Positions 8,961 to 17,771 of a DNA stretch of 64,000 nt are shown one piece after another (the first letter of the stretch is position 1; every line of letters begins with the position of its first letter). Origin of the DNA: Thermoplasmata archaeon (GTDB lineage Archaea > Thermoplasmatota > Thermoplasmata > Thermoplasmatales > Thermoplasmataceae). The notes under the pieces are model-generated. The model was not told where the DNA came from. It did not search any database and saw nothing but the letters and a program-made list of their open reading frames with translations. Location of the stretch: NCBI GenBank assembly GCA_021802055.1, contig JAKAAY010000001.1:1-64000 (forward strand), read 5' to 3'. Position numbers and translations under genes: made by a program.

Positions 8961-10408
8961 GAAGCAAAAATGAGAAGAATAAGGAGGCGGCAAAAACTTC
9001 CGCCGGTGCATTTGACGAGGACTTGGACAGATTCAGCCTTTATCTCATGAGACTGCTGAAGGACCTTGCAAGGGATAAGAAAGTCCCCCGCATCAGAAAG
9101 GAGACCCTGAGGTTCAACATGCCTCTCATCGACTCCATCCTGTCGGGCAGGCTGGACAGGCAACAGTCCATGCAGAGCGCTGTGACTATCATCAGTTCCA
9201 TTCTCTCGGCTGACAGGCTGGAAGCAGAGGACAGGGATTATCTTGTAGCTGCCCAGAGCAAGATGAAAGCAGATCTGAGAGAGATGAACAGGGACAAGCC
9301 GCTTGAGCAGATCACGGCCCTGGTTATGTCTGATTCCCCGGAAGATGTTAAGCGTGGGTTGATGAGACTCGGCGATGAGGTTAAGAACGGGTACAGGGAC
9401 GGAATGGACGGCATGGTTGAAAAGGCGACTAACGCACTGATGGACTCTGATCCAGAGATGGCCATGCTTGCCTCGAAGTTCATCTATTATGCTTCCTCCT
9501 TCAGGAGCAGCGTGTTCCAGTACCACAGGGATGGCATAATGAAGGCCATGAAGAGTCAATCCGCCAGCGTCAGGGCCAGTGTCGTGATGGCGTGTGCCGC
9601 TGCCAGAGACATGACTTCGCTGGATTCCCTCGCCTCCCTGGCTTCCGATCACAGCACTGCAGATATCGGGGCCCTTGGACTTTCCGATTACAAGATAAAG
9701 TTTCCTCATGAGGGGCCTAGGGCCAGGGTCTCTGACGTTGTCCGGGACGCTGTTTATGAGATCATTGAAGCGAGGAACGATAACTCACTCTATATACGGA
9801 AGAGCATCAAAACCTCAGTGAATGAGAACATGGTTACAGGGAAGGAGTATTCCCTGGACATGGAGATAACCCCTCTGGTTGACCTGAAGGGGCTGGAGAT
9901 AGACCTTACGGGAATGCTGGGGGAGTTCGACGTCGTGGGCAACCGTGTGATAGGTTTTGATCTGCTGAAAGCCGGGGAAATGAAATTTGTCGACCCCATA
10001 AAGATCATACCGGAAACGCCAGGACACCGCAAGGGGAAAATCAGGTGCAAGACCTCTAACGGTTGGGAGGCCGTCCTTGAGATTGAGGCTGTGGTGAGCG
10101 AACCAATCAAGAATAACGTGAAATCTGACAACCAGTCTGATCAGCCCCATGTTTCAGGCGTTATCATTGCCGGTCAGTCTTCCCCCATCGACCTGCTGGG
10201 CAAGGATATACAGTCGATGGAGATTACAAGGGCCGTGAATGCACTGGATGAACTCATACGGTTTGCAGGGGATGACACGGGTCTAAAGAACAGGATTGAA
10301 TCGCTCAAACTGATGCTGACCTATAAGGGAACCACTATGATGACCAAGTCTGAGATGGACTCAGCTATGGAGCTTGTGGAGAACGTCAAGAGACGGATGT
10401 ACACCTGA
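8957..10408 (+). CDS. Helical-repeat protein with a beta domain, last gene of GTPase operon
   Basis: The protein has 483 residues and an unknown family. Residues about 20-265 are amphipathic helices in pairs, as in HEAT or ARM repeats. About 280-375 are predicted mainly beta (alternating hydrophobic pattern around EYSLDMEITPLVDLKG). The last 75 are helical. No membrane segment or enzyme motif is visible. It starts within ATGA shared with the GAP1-N gene, with GGAGAGG before it. Its stop codon directly abuts the stop of the convergent ESCRT-III-like gene at 10409. It is probably a scaffold or adaptor of the GTPase complex, by inference from the operon. Confidence 0.65.
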   Translation: MRSKNEKNKEAAKTSAGAFDEDLDRFSLYLMRLLKDLARDKKVPRIRKETLRFNMPLIDSILSGRLDRQQSMQSAVTIISSILSADRLEAEDRDYLVAAQSKMKADLREMNRDKPLEQITALVMSDSPEDVKRGLMRLGDEVKNGYRDGMDGMVEKATNALMDSDPEMAMLASKFIYYASSFRSSVFQYHRDGIMKAMKSQSASVRASVVMACAAARDMTSLDSLASLASDHSTADIGALGLSDYKIKFPHEGPRARVSDVVRDAVYEIIEARNDNSLYIRKSIKTSVNENMVTGKEYSLDMEITPLVDLKGLEIDLTGMLGEFDVVGNRVIGFDLLKAGEMKFVDPIKIIPETPGHRKGKIRCKTSNGWEAVLEIEAVVSEPIKNNVKSDNQSDQPHVSGVIIAGQSSPIDLLGKDIQSMEITRAVNALDELIRFAGDDTGLKNRIESLKLMLTYKGTTMMTKSEMDSAMELVENVKRRMYT

Positions 10409-11026
10409 TCAGGATTTCTGCTTCTCACCCGTTATTTTCTTGATCAGGTCGTCGATCTCCTTGTCACCCGCGGCTTCGGATGACTTCTGGGAAGATTCCA
10501 TTGCCTGAACAGATTGGCCCGTGACTTCCTTCACTATGTCCTCGGCTGAAACACCACCACGGGACGCAAATTCCTGGAGTGATTCGCCAAGTGTGCTGAA
10601 CTGTTCCTCCAGCCTGGTTTCTAGGTTTTCCGTGCTTTCGTTAATGGAGCGCAGGTTGTTCTCTATCTCCCTTGCCTGTTCATCGGTGAGCATGCGCTTG
10701 CCGAGGTCAGTGTGTGCCTCAGACAGGGTCCTGTTGATCTCCCTCTCATTGTACACAAATTCAAACGTGATTTCAAGGTTGTCAAGGTAAAGCGAAAAAC
10801 TCCTGAGGTAATCAATTGCGCTTTTGATCCTTTTGGCGTTCTGTGCTGCGTTGAGCACACCCCTGTTGTCCTTGATGGCGGCGGCGGACTTCAGGTTGTT
10901 TATTGCCTGGTTCAGAAGCTGCTGCTGCTTCTTCAGGTTTCTGTCCACCTGGGCCTTATATCCCCTGATCTTGCTTCTAGTCTCGAACCTCTTGTCATCT
11001 TCCGACTTTCGTAGCTTGATACTCAT
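10409..11026 (-). CDS. ESCRT-III/Snf7-like helical protein with C-terminal MIM-like tail
   Basis: A 205-residue protein. A basic N-terminus is followed by a long helical hairpin (about 20-95), then shorter acidic helices (about 98-150), a flexible stretch and a final short helix DDLIKKITGEK (192-202). Basic hairpin first, acidic helices second and a tail helix last is the layout of Snf7/CHMP and CdvB subunits, which form membrane-bending filaments. The tail matches the MIM1 pattern only in part (L194, K197, I198). It has its own promoter (11055-11067) and lies 127 bases after the previous gene of the cluster. Assignment rests on layout and neighbours, not on a recognised signature. Confidence 0.6.
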   Translation of the reverse strand: MSIKLRKSEDDKRFETRSKIRGYKAQVDRNLKKQQQLLNQAINNLKSAAAIKDNRGVLNAAQNAKRIKSAIDYLRSFSLYLDNLEITFEFVYNEREINRTLSEAHTDLGKRMLTDEQAREIENNLRSINESTENLETRLEEQFSTLGESLQEFASRGGVSAEDIVKEVTGQSVQAMESSQKSSEAAGDKEIDDLIKKITGEKQKS

Positions 11027-11054
11027 TTTACCGCAGTTGTAGCAACCGTTATTC

Positions 11055-11067
11055 CTTAATTAAATAT
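11055..11067 (-). promoter_or_regulatory. TATA-box promoter of the 10409-11026 gene
   Basis: On the minus strand the run ATATTTAATTAAG is centred about 35 bases before ATG 11026. Transcription would begin about 10 bases before the start codon. It separates this gene from the operon that ends at 11153. Confidence 0.45.
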
Positions 11068-11152
11068 TCCTCATGTTTACCTGACATGCCTGATACTGCC
11101 TGGGCTGAAAGCCTGCAGAAGGTCCGTTAGCACATATCAGTGCACGTTTTCA

Positions 11153-11731
11153 TCACTCTTTCTCGTCAGTCTCGCCAAGTTTGCGGAGCCTCTCCTTGAG
11201 TTTATCTTCCAGGTCGCTGAGGTCTTTCCCGGTCTTTGATGGATCTGATACCTGCGTCTTGCTGGTTTCCTGGTGTTCGGGAAATGTTGTTCCCACGTCC
11301 TCAAGAAAACCACTGAAGAGATCCCCGATTCGCTCGCTCTGGTTCTTCGCCTTTTCGAGCTCCCCCTCAACTGTGGACATCCACGAAGGTCTTATCTTGC
11401 TTCCAGAGAAAGTCCTGACAAACGTTTCCATGGCATCGGAAAAGCTCGACAGGACTGAGGACTGATCCTTCATCATTTCCATGTCGGATACAATGAGGAG
11501 AAACGACCTGATCTTCTGGGCCTCCGTCTTCAGGGAATTGGATTTCTCCTGGAAGACTTTGAAAAGCGGCTCGTTGTGTATCTGGGCTGCGTCAGCCGCT
11601 TTTTTGTCGTATGTTGCAGCAATGGCGTCACATTTGGAGGCGTATTGCTGAGCTTTGTTCTTGAGCATCTGTATGCGAATCCCTGACTCGGCTTCCGCTT
11701 CCTCCCTTGATCTCTTGTCAAAGAGCTTCAT
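11153..11731 (-). CDS. ESCRT-III-like helical protein with near-consensus MIM1 tail
   Basis: A 192-residue protein beginning MKLFDKR, similar to the short amphipathic start of CHMP proteins. Helices span about 10-45, 50-90 and 95-140, then comes a disordered linker (about 145-170). The last helix contains EDKLKERLRKLG at 175-186. This fits the eukaryotic MIM1 consensus (D/E)xxLxxRLxxL(K/R) at E175, L178, R181, L182 and L185; only the final K/R is Gly. MIM1 is the peptide that Vps4-type MIT domains bind, and an MIT-like ATPase is encoded in the same operon. The start overlaps the stop of the upstream gene (ATGA at 11731-11728). The ESCRT-III call is an inference, strengthened by this motif. 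Confidence 0.65.
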   Translation of the reverse strand: MKLFDKRSREEAEAESGIRIQMLKNKAQQYASKCDAIAATYDKKAADAAQIHNEPLFKVFQEKSNSLKTEAQKIRSFLLIVSDMEMMKDQSSVLSSFSDAMETFVRTFSGSKIRPSWMSTVEGELEKAKNQSERIGDLFSGFLEDVGTTFPEHQETSKTQVSDPSKTGKDLSDLEDKLKERLRKLGETDEKE

Positions 11732-12372
11732 GATAGTATCACCCCCTCATCGTCTTCCTCCTCTTCCTTGCGGTTTCCGTCTACTGCTTTAATCCCGGCT
11801 TCATTTGAAGCATGAGAAGCTTCGGAATAGCGTACCGAACCCGGTGATCTTCTAGCTTCAACATAGACCTCCAGAGTCTCCAGGGACCGCTTCATCCTGA
11901 GCTCAGATTCCATACTCTCCCTTGTGGACTCCTTGAACTGATCAAGATTTTTCTTCTTGAGGACCCTGTCAATGTTTTTCAGCAGCTTCTGGCCATTCAC
12001 CATTTCCTGCAGGGATACCAGAGTGGAAAGGAACCTGTACCTGAGCTGGAGTTCGTCCATGCCTTTCTTCTTTGCTTCTATCATATCCATTGCACTCTGG
12101 AGCTTGACCTTTGCCAGAGTGTCTTCCTGGCCGCTGTACCTTTTCGATTCGCCCTCCAGTCGCTCAATTTCATCCTTAGCCATTTCCAGCATTACGTAGG
12201 TGTCCTGCATGGATTTTCTCAGGATCCTGGCGCCCCGCTTCCCCAAGTACTTCTTGCTGCCGAACGACTTCCACATGGACATCAGTGTCTCTATCCATTC
12301 CGTCTTGAAGTCTGAGGACGGAGAATTTGCCATGAGCTTATCCATCACGCTACTACGTGAAATATTCCACAC
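11728..12372 (-). CDS. Coiled-coil protein of the ESCRT-like operon, family unknown
   Basis: This is a 214-residue, strongly charged, mostly helical protein. Helices at about 22-75 and 80-125 could form the long hairpin of an ESCRT-III subunit. The end (EEEEDDEGVILS) is acidic and probably disordered, with no MIM pattern that I can see. The frame starts at GTG 12372, 11 bases after the ATPase stop; ATG 12345 is an alternative and would remove nine residues. It is translationally coupled to the MIM1 protein downstream. Function is inferred only from operon position between the Vps4-like ATPase and an ESCRT-III-like protein. Confidence 0.6.
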   Translation of the reverse strand: MWNISRSSVMDKLMANSPSSDFKTEWIETLMSMWKSFGSKKYLGKRGARILRKSMQDTYVMLEMAKDEIERLEGESKRYSGQEDTLAKVKLQSAMDMIEAKKKGMDELQLRYRFLSTLVSLQEMVNGQKLLKNIDRVLKKKNLDQFKESTRESMESELRMKRSLETLEVYVEARRSPGSVRYSEASHASNEAGIKAVDGNRKEEEEDDEGVILS

Positions 12373-12383
12373 CCCCGGTGATT

Positions 12384-13568
12384 TCAGTTGCCTGCATATT
12401 GCTCCTTCCAGTCCTGATATCTTTCCAGCATGCCCCTGTCGGCAACAGGCTTTACCTTTTCAAGAGCCGCATCAAAGTCAGCCTGCGTGATCTTGCCCAC
12501 CTGATACTTCAGCTCTCCGGATCCGGGAGGTGTGACTGAATCACTCCTGTCAATGGCATCCCTGTTCGTTCTTCTCAGCATGTGCCATATTGCTTCCGAA
12601 CAGAGGAATGCAAGGTCCCTTCCTGAAAAATTCACTGTGGACTCGGAAAGCACGGACAGATCCAACCCGACCTCAAAGCCCTTATCGACCGTGTTTATCC
12701 TCAGGATCTTCTCCCTGGTCTTAGCATCCGGAAGGCCTACGTATATCTTCTTTTCGAACCTTGAGAGTATTGCTGTGTCCAGCTTCCACGGGACATTGGT
12801 GGCTGCAACGGTCATCACGAAATTGTCACCAGTGCCAAAGCCGTCAAGCTGGCTCAGGAATTGCTGTACAACGGAGGAGGAAGTTGAGTTCCCGTTGTCC
12901 CTGCTCAGAACCAGGTTCTCAACCTCGTCCAGGAATATGATGGAGGGCGATCTCGCTCTGGCCGTTTCGTAAAGGGCCCCCACAAGTCTTTCAGAGTCTC
13001 CCACGTATCTGGAAACAAGTTCTTTTCCATTAGCATTGAAAAAGGTGGCATCTATGTTTGCCGACATGGCCTTGGCAAGAGAGGTTTTACCTGTTCCGGG
13101 CGGTCCAAACAGCAGCATGTTCCTCAGTTTTGGCACCTTGACGTTAGCTGATGGTGTCGCCCGGGCAAAGAAGAATGCTTCCCTTATGAGTGCCTTTTCC
13201 TCATCGAGTCCCCCTATTTCCGACCATTTTGTGTCTGCAGTTGAGATCAGAGATTCAATCCTGGACCTGAACTCATTTTCCATCTTGTCTATGAGGCCGC
13301 TGTCGTTCTTTGTCTTCTGGGTTGACCGGGACATTCTCTCATTACTCCCGAGAGAAGCTTTTTTCTTCACCCATTCCTCCTTTATCTCGAGATATCTTTC
13401 CCTGTCGGATGCGTCCAGATCTGCCAGAAGCTTGAGTTCACCTATTATGGTGTCGCACAGGGCCGATGCCTTTTTCATATCACCGCCTGATTCAGCGTCT
13501 GATACTTTCTTAATATTTTCGCCTATGAGCTTTCTGAGGTTGTCGATGGTAAGGTAGTCTGCGCTCAA
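12384..13568 (-). CDS. MIT-like domain plus AAA ATPase, closest of the three to Vps4/CdvC
   Basis: A 394-residue ATPase with a helical MIT-like N-terminus (about 5-70), a linker, then an AAA domain introduced by KWSEIGGLDEEK. Walker A is GPPGTGKT at 155-162 and Walker B is IFLDE at 211-215. Pore loop 1 SRYVGDSERLV is close to the Vps4 KWxGESEKLV, and SRFEKKIYVGLP (269-280) corresponds to Vps4 RRFEKRIYIPLP. The C-terminal VKPVADRGMLERYQDW matches the terminal helix of Vps4. These are hallmarks of the ATPase that disassembles ESCRT-III filaments. It starts at TTG 13568, six bases after the stop of the upstream coiled-coil gene. No CdvA-type gene is nearby. Confidence 0.82.
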   Translation of the reverse strand: MSADYLTIDNLRKLIGENIKKVSDAESGGDMKKASALCDTIIGELKLLADLDASDRERYLEIKEEWVKKKASLGSNERMSRSTQKTKNDSGLIDKMENEFRSRIESLISTADTKWSEIGGLDEEKALIREAFFFARATPSANVKVPKLRNMLLFGPPGTGKTSLAKAMSANIDATFFNANGKELVSRYVGDSERLVGALYETARARSPSIIFLDEVENLVLSRDNGNSTSSSVVQQFLSQLDGFGTGDNFVMTVAATNVPWKLDTAILSRFEKKIYVGLPDAKTREKILRINTVDKGFEVGLDLSVLSESTVNFSGRDLAFLCSEAIWHMLRRTNRDAIDRSDSVTPPGSGELKYQVGKITQADFDAALEKVKPVADRGMLERYQDWKEQYAGN

Positions 13569-13574
13569 CAGGAT

Positions 13575-14156
13575 TCACTCTTCTTTTTCCTGGCTCTTTT
13601 CACTTTCTTCTGACTGGGTGCTCTTCTCCTTTGAACCGGGGAGCAGATTTTCCTTGTTCTTGTCCATTTCACTGAAGAGCTTCATGAACTTGTTTTCGCT
13701 CTCTGAGGTTGACTCCTCTTCTGTAGATTTTACGTCCGAAATCCCCTGAAGAAGTTCGCCTCTCTTCCTGTCATTAACCTTCTCCCTGGACCTGTTCTTG
13801 ATCATTATGTCCTTGATATCTTCAGGATTTGCGTTCATGATGATGTCGCTGCCGGCCTCCTTGGTCTGGGATTTGGCAAGTTTGACCTCCTCGATGATGT
13901 CTATGTTGTCCCTGTAAATTTTCATCCTCTTGTCCAGGTCCTTGATGCTCCTTTCAAGCCTGCTCAGTTCATGGGCGATGTCTGCTCTTCTTGTGCCTGA
14001 GGCACTTGCCCCTTCCTTGAACAGTTTGTCAAATTCAGCCTTCTTCCTGTCTCTTTCCTTGCCGAGGAGACTTACCTGTGTCTCTATCTGCACAATCCTC
14101 TCGTCCGCCTGCTCGGGGGAGAGGTCTGTCACATCCTTCTTACGGAAAAATTTCAT
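13575..14156 (-). CDS. Coiled-coil protein, first gene of ESCRT-like operon
   Basis: A 193-residue protein starting MKFFRKK, a short basic amphipathic start like that of CHMP2/3. Two antiparallel-looking helices follow (about 18-48 and 58-100), then an acidic, Ser/Glu-rich, probably disordered tail (about 130-193). This fits an ESCRT-III-like core, but no MIM motif is clear. ATG 14156 lies about 27 bases after a strong TATA box, so the operon mRNA is probably leaderless. The next gene, the Vps4-like ATPase, follows six bases after the stop. The family is not recognised with certainty. Confidence 0.6.
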   Translation of the reverse strand: MKFFRKKDVTDLSPEQADERIVQIETQVSLLGKERDRKKAEFDKLFKEGASASGTRRADIAHELSRLERSIKDLDKRMKIYRDNIDIIEEVKLAKSQTKEAGSDIIMNANPEDIKDIMIKNRSREKVNDRKRGELLQGISDVKSTEEESTSESENKFMKLFSEMDKNKENLLPGSKEKSTQSEESEKSQEKEE

Positions 14157-14177
14157 GTGCCCCAGTATTTAAGATAT

Positions 14178-14190
14178 GGATTTATATAAG
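14178..14190 (-). promoter_or_regulatory. TATA-box promoter of the ESCRT-like operon
   Basis: The minus strand reads ACTTATATAAATC, centred about 27 bases before ATG 14156. It should drive 13575-14156, 12384-13568, 11728-12372 and 11153-11731 as one leaderless transcript. Confidence 0.6.
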
Positions 14191-14837
14191 TTTTGGCTGG
14201 GTATCGACCGGTACGATTGTGGACCTTGACAGTGACCGACTTCAATCCCAGAAGAGGTCATTCCTGAGGGATTTTAAGGGTTAATTCAGGTGCCTCGTCT
14301 TTATGCAGGAATCGTCTTATCATTAGGGTCCGGACAGATTTATGATCTTTTCAGTGGCATGTTGAGGGCCTTCTTCAATTGATGGAAATAGGATTTGGGC
14401 AAATTATGCCCTCGCAAACTCCTTGCGGGATTTCATTTCTGATGCCTCGAACTTTGACTTTACATCATAATTCGTGGTACTGCTCAAGGAAAACATGCTT
14501 GACCGGCATCCTCATAGTTTCCACTGTTTTCCGTCTGCCATATCATTCTTCTGAAGAGAGAATTGGTTGGTCCCGGGATGCAGCCAACTGCTATGGTCTC
14601 TTTTAACGCCCCGTATTTTCAATGAGTTGTCCACTCTCCGTAGTGAATGAGGTGGTACTCAAAATAGCCCCCTGAAAGTCAACCGTCTTTCAGCAGATAC
14701 TCCCTTAAATCCCATGCTTCGATCCCGTTCACTGTTACTCATAACAGCAGAATGACCCATGCTGCGTGAGTTCAAATATATCCTACAAGTAAATCAGATT
14801 CCTGATACAGGGTCAGTGGCAACGTTGCAGCTGATCA
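14191..14837. other. Gene-free stretch right of the ESCRT-like operon
   Basis: About 650 bases with no supported gene. The longest plus-strand frame (14379-14606) has an odd amino-acid mix and no ribosome-binding site. The minus strand has only short frames, such as one of about 30 codons near 14410-14500. No tRNA, CRISPR repeat or clean inverted repeat was seen. It could be a decayed mobile element or gene, since it marks the edge of the module. Confidence 0.4.
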
Positions 14838-15332
14838 TCACACTCTGAGAAGGGCAAAACCAAACCCAGTTGCGGCCATGGCACCGTTGAAAATGAGGAT
14901 CTTGACTATATACGGTGAGACCTCACCCGCTGAAGGATTTGAGAGTTTCATCTGCCTGACTGCGCTGCTGTTCAGCATAAGTGTAAGGCTTATGAGCGTC
15001 CCGTTTGAAACGCTTGTTTTTATGTAGTTATGGGGGTAAACGCTGCTGTTGAAACATGTTAGGTTCTGCCATACTGCACTGGTGTTATTGATGGGCGAGA
15101 TATCATATATATAGAGGGTTGGGGATGACGTATATATGGTGAAATTTATCACTAGCTGGCTGGTATTGTCGGTAACGGCATAATACTGTTCAGTGTGGTT
15201 ATCCACATCCAGATATCCATTGGTGCTAAGTGAAATGCTGGGGTGCGTTTCGTATAGCGTGCCCACTGTGAGGAATGTCATTAATACCACAGACAAAACT
15301 GTTATGAAAGCGGTAACCTTTTTGGATATCAT
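14838..15332 (-). CDS. Small secreted or membrane-anchored protein
   Basis: A 164-residue protein. Residues about 8-26 are a hydrophobic signal or anchor. The middle (about 30-140) is rich in Ser, Thr and Asn with many N-x-S/T sites, as expected of an exported glycosylated domain. A second hydrophobic stretch lies at the end (about 140-164, ATGFGFALLRV). It is divergent from the MFS exporter, with a palindrome between the two promoters, so it may share control by the MarR regulator. I do not recognise the family. Confidence 0.6.
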   Translation of the reverse strand: MISKKVTAFITVLSVVLMTFLTVGTLYETHPSISLSTNGYLDVDNHTEQYYAVTDNTSQLVINFTIYTSSPTLYIYDISPINNTSAVWQNLTCFNSSVYPHNYIKTSVSNGTLISLTLMLNSSAVRQMKLSNPSAGEVSPYIVKILIFNGAMAATGFGFALLRV

Positions 15333-15375
15333 ATAACGGGGTTCGGTATCCTGCCTCGATATAAAACGGTTTTTA

Positions 15376-15395
15376 ATTACTAATTAACTAGTAAT
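15376..15395. promoter_or_regulatory. Palindromic operator, probable MarR site
   Basis: The bases read ATTACTA, a six-base spacer, then TAGTAAT: a perfect 7-bp inverted repeat. It lies between the minus-strand TATA (about 15355-15367) and the plus-strand TATA (15404-15413). A MarR gene is encoded at the end of the plus-strand unit, and MarR dimers bind such sites, so this is the likely autoregulatory operator. Confidence 0.6.
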
Positions 15396-15423
15396 CAATT
15401 AGCTATTTATAAATTGAAGAGAT

Positions 15424-17187
15424 GTGGGGCAGATATTCTTGGTTCAGTATAAGTGGGTGGCTCTATCCAACACCACTATTGGTGTGTTGATGGCAACAAT
15501 AAACGGAACCATCATGCTGATCTCTCTGCCTGCAATTTTCCGGGGAATAGGTATCAACCCGTTTCTCCCAAGTTCCTTCGAGTACCTCCTGTGGATCCTC
15601 ATGGGTTATAACATCATCACCGCTGCTCTTCTGGTCACGGTTGGAAGGCTCTCAGACATATTCGGGCGAGTCAGGCTGTTCAATTTCGGGTTCCTCATAT
15701 TCACAATCGGATCTGTGATGCTTTACTTTACTCCTGGCACTGGAAATACGGGAGCCCTTGAGCTGATTTTTTTCAGAATGATTCAGGCAGTCGGCGCTTC
15801 ATTCCTGTTCGCAAATTCAGCGGCCATTATCACTGACAGTTTCCCGGCGAACGAACGCGGAAAGGCTATGGGAATAAACCAGATTTCTGCATTGGCTGGT
15901 TCGCTTGTGGGTCTGATACTGGGCGGGATCCTGTCATCAATCAACTGGAGATACATATTCCTCGTGAGTGTACCCGTTGGGATACTGGGTACCGCCTGGT
16001 CTTACCTTAAGCTCAAGGATACTGCAGTTAGACATAAGGATCAGAAGATAGACTTGGTGGGGAACGCCACCTTTGGGGGTGGACTTTCCCTGATCCTCAT
16101 TGCCATAACGTATGGGCTCATGCCCTATGGAGGTTCCAGCATGGGCTGGGGAAACCCATGGGTAGTCTGGTCCATGATTGGAGGGGCGGCCCTTCTTGCC
16201 CTCTTTGTGGTAGTTGAACTCTACGTGGAGCAACCGATGTTCAACATGAAGCTCTTCAAGAACAGAGCTTTCTCAACTGGAAGTTTTGCAGGCCTCCTGC
16301 AGAGCATGGGCATGGGAGGAGTGATGCTGATGCTCATAATACTGTTGCAGGGCATCTGGTTGCCTCTCAACAACTATTCCTATTCCTCCGTTCCTTTCTG
16401 GGCAGGCATTTACATGACTCCAATGATGCTGGGATTTGTGGCAATGGGTCCAATAAGTGGAGCTATTTCTGACAGAATTGGCGCAAGATTTCTCAGCACC
16501 GCCGGGATGATTATTGGAGCAGTTGCAATGATAGCAATGAGCTTCCTCCCGTACAACTTCTATTATCCCGAATTTGCCATAATGCTCTTTGTATTTGGCT
16601 GTGGAATGGGTACATTTGCTGCGCCGAATATCACCGCGGTTATGAACTCTGTGCCGGCTCAGGCCAGAGGTACTGCGTCAGGCATGCGTACTACCCTTCA
16701 GAACACTGGACAGACCATGAGCATGGGCATATTCTTCACCGTCGTCCTGGTTGGCATGACAGCATTGATTCCGGTCTATTTCAGCAAGAATCTTGCAATT
16801 GCAGGAGCACAGGTATTGATACCTATTTTCGACAGGATTCCGCCAACGTCTGCTCTGTTTTCGGCATTCCTTGGCTATAATCCCATGGGGCAGATAATGT
16901 CCCAGCTGCCGGCATCTTTCACTGCAAACCTTAGTGCGTCTACTCTTAGCACTCTCACGGGAAAAACCTGGTTTCCTGAGAGCCTCGCTCCTGCCTTTAT
17001 GAACTCTCTTGTCATATCCTTCAGGATAGGGGCGCTTCTGTTCATATTTGCAGCCATTCTTTCCTCACTCAGGGGAAAGAAATTTATTCATGAGGAAGCA
17101 ACTTATTACGGGGGGGATTCAAGCGAAGCCGCAAATAATGCAGGAATGGGAGCTGGGACGGATTTCCGCCCGGAAACCAGCGAGTAA
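15424..17187 (+). CDS. MFS drug exporter, DHA2 (14-TM, EmrB/QacA-like)
   Basis: A 587-residue polytopic protein with about 14 hydrophobic helices. Early residues include the motif-A type sequence [11 protein letters not shown] after the second helix and a motif-C-like region in the fifth ([12 protein letters not shown]). This length and pattern fit the 14-helix drug:H+ antiporters. The substrate cannot be read from sequence. The frame begins at GTG 15424, but the TATA box at 15404-15413 would put a leaderless start nearer 15435-15457, so TTG 15439 or GTG 15457 are real alternatives. It is followed by a MarR-family gene 40 bases downstream. Confidence 0.85.
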   Translation: MGQIFLVQYKWVALSNTTIGVLMATINGTIMLISLPAIFRGIGINPFLPSSFEYLLWILMGYNIITAALLVTVGRLSDIFGRVRLFNFGFLIFTIGSVMLYFTPGTGNTGALELIFFRMIQAVGASFLFANSAAIITDSFPANERGKAMGINQISALAGSLVGLILGGILSSINWRYIFLVSVPVGILGTAWSYLKLKDTAVRHKDQKIDLVGNATFGGGLSLILIAITYGLMPYGGSSMGWGNPWVVWSMIGGAALLALFVVVELYVEQPMFNMKLFKNRAFSTGSFAGLLQSMGMGGVMLMLIILLQGIWLPLNNYSYSSVPFWAGIYMTPMMLGFVAMGPISGAISDRIGARFLSTAGMIIGAVAMIAMSFLPYNFYYPEFAIMLFVFGCGMGTFAAPNITAVMNSVPAQARGTASGMRTTLQNTGQTMSMGIFFTVVLVGMTALIPVYFSKNLAIAGAQVLIPIFDRIPPTSALFSAFLGYNPMGQIMSQLPASFTANLSASTLSTLTGKTWFPESLAPAFMNSLVISFRIGALLFIFAAILSSLRGKKFIHEEATYYGGDSSEAANNAGMGAGTDFRPETSE

Positions 17188-17227
17188 GCAGGAGTAAAGG
17201 AACGCATCAGCAAAGTGAGCGATTACC

Positions 17228-17656
17228 ATGGAAGTTGAAGAGGATATGCTTACGGAAATTTGGAACAGATTTTCCAGTACTGCACGCACTTTTAAGCGGA
17301 GGCTTGAAATAGATTTGGGCCAGTGGAACCTGAAACCCATAGAACTTAAGGTCCTGAAGCTGCTTTCTGAAATGCATGAGATGCCAGTTAACCTTATAGC
17401 CGATAAAACTGAGGTTACTGGGCCCTGGATCACAGAGATCGTCAATGATCTTGAGAGGAAGAGATATGCAAAGAAGACGAGGAACCCTGCCGACAAGAGA
17501 ATGATATGGGTGTCCATCACAACGGAGGGCCAAAATGCGCTTGAGAACGGAATGCAGATTTTTGGCTCGGATGTCAGAAGAGCTCTGCGAAGACTAAGCC
17601 CTTCAGACATCAAGGAATTCGGTCGAGTCCTGCAGGAGATCGAGTCTTCGCTTTAA
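17228..17656 (+). CDS. MarR-family transcriptional regulator
   Basis: A 142-residue winged-helix protein. The N-terminal helix leads to a helix-turn-helix (about 37-75: LKVLKLLSEM to VTGPWITEIVNDLERK), then the wing with NPADKRMIWVSITTEG, the classic MarR DxR wing signature, and a C-terminal dimer helix. It lies 40 bases after the MFS exporter, same strand. MarR proteins usually repress an efflux operon until a small phenolic or drug-like ligand releases them. The palindrome at 15376-15395 is the likely target. Confidence 0.9.
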   Translation: MEVEEDMLTEIWNRFSSTARTFKRRLEIDLGQWNLKPIELKVLKLLSEMHEMPVNLIADKTEVTGPWITEIVNDLERKRYAKKTRNPADKRMIWVSITTEGQNALENGMQIFGSDVRRALRRLSPSDIKEFGRVLQEIESSL

Positions 17657-17771
17657 GGCTCTGGGATCCAAAGCAAGTCCCCATATCAAACAGGGTATCA
17701 CGGGCGCTTTGAGGTAGGGATCAAGTTATTATTTCAGTAAAAGTTAATCAAGGAATCCGAGGTGTTGTTGC

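Noticed and set aside
608-14156. Canonical crenarchaeal CdvABC division operon
   Set aside because: No CdvA-like gene, no proline-rich MIM2 motif was found, and there are three ATPases, so this is at most a distant relative.
14379-14606. 75-codon plus-strand frame
   Set aside because: Composition rich in Cys, His, Trp; looks like translated non-coding DNA.
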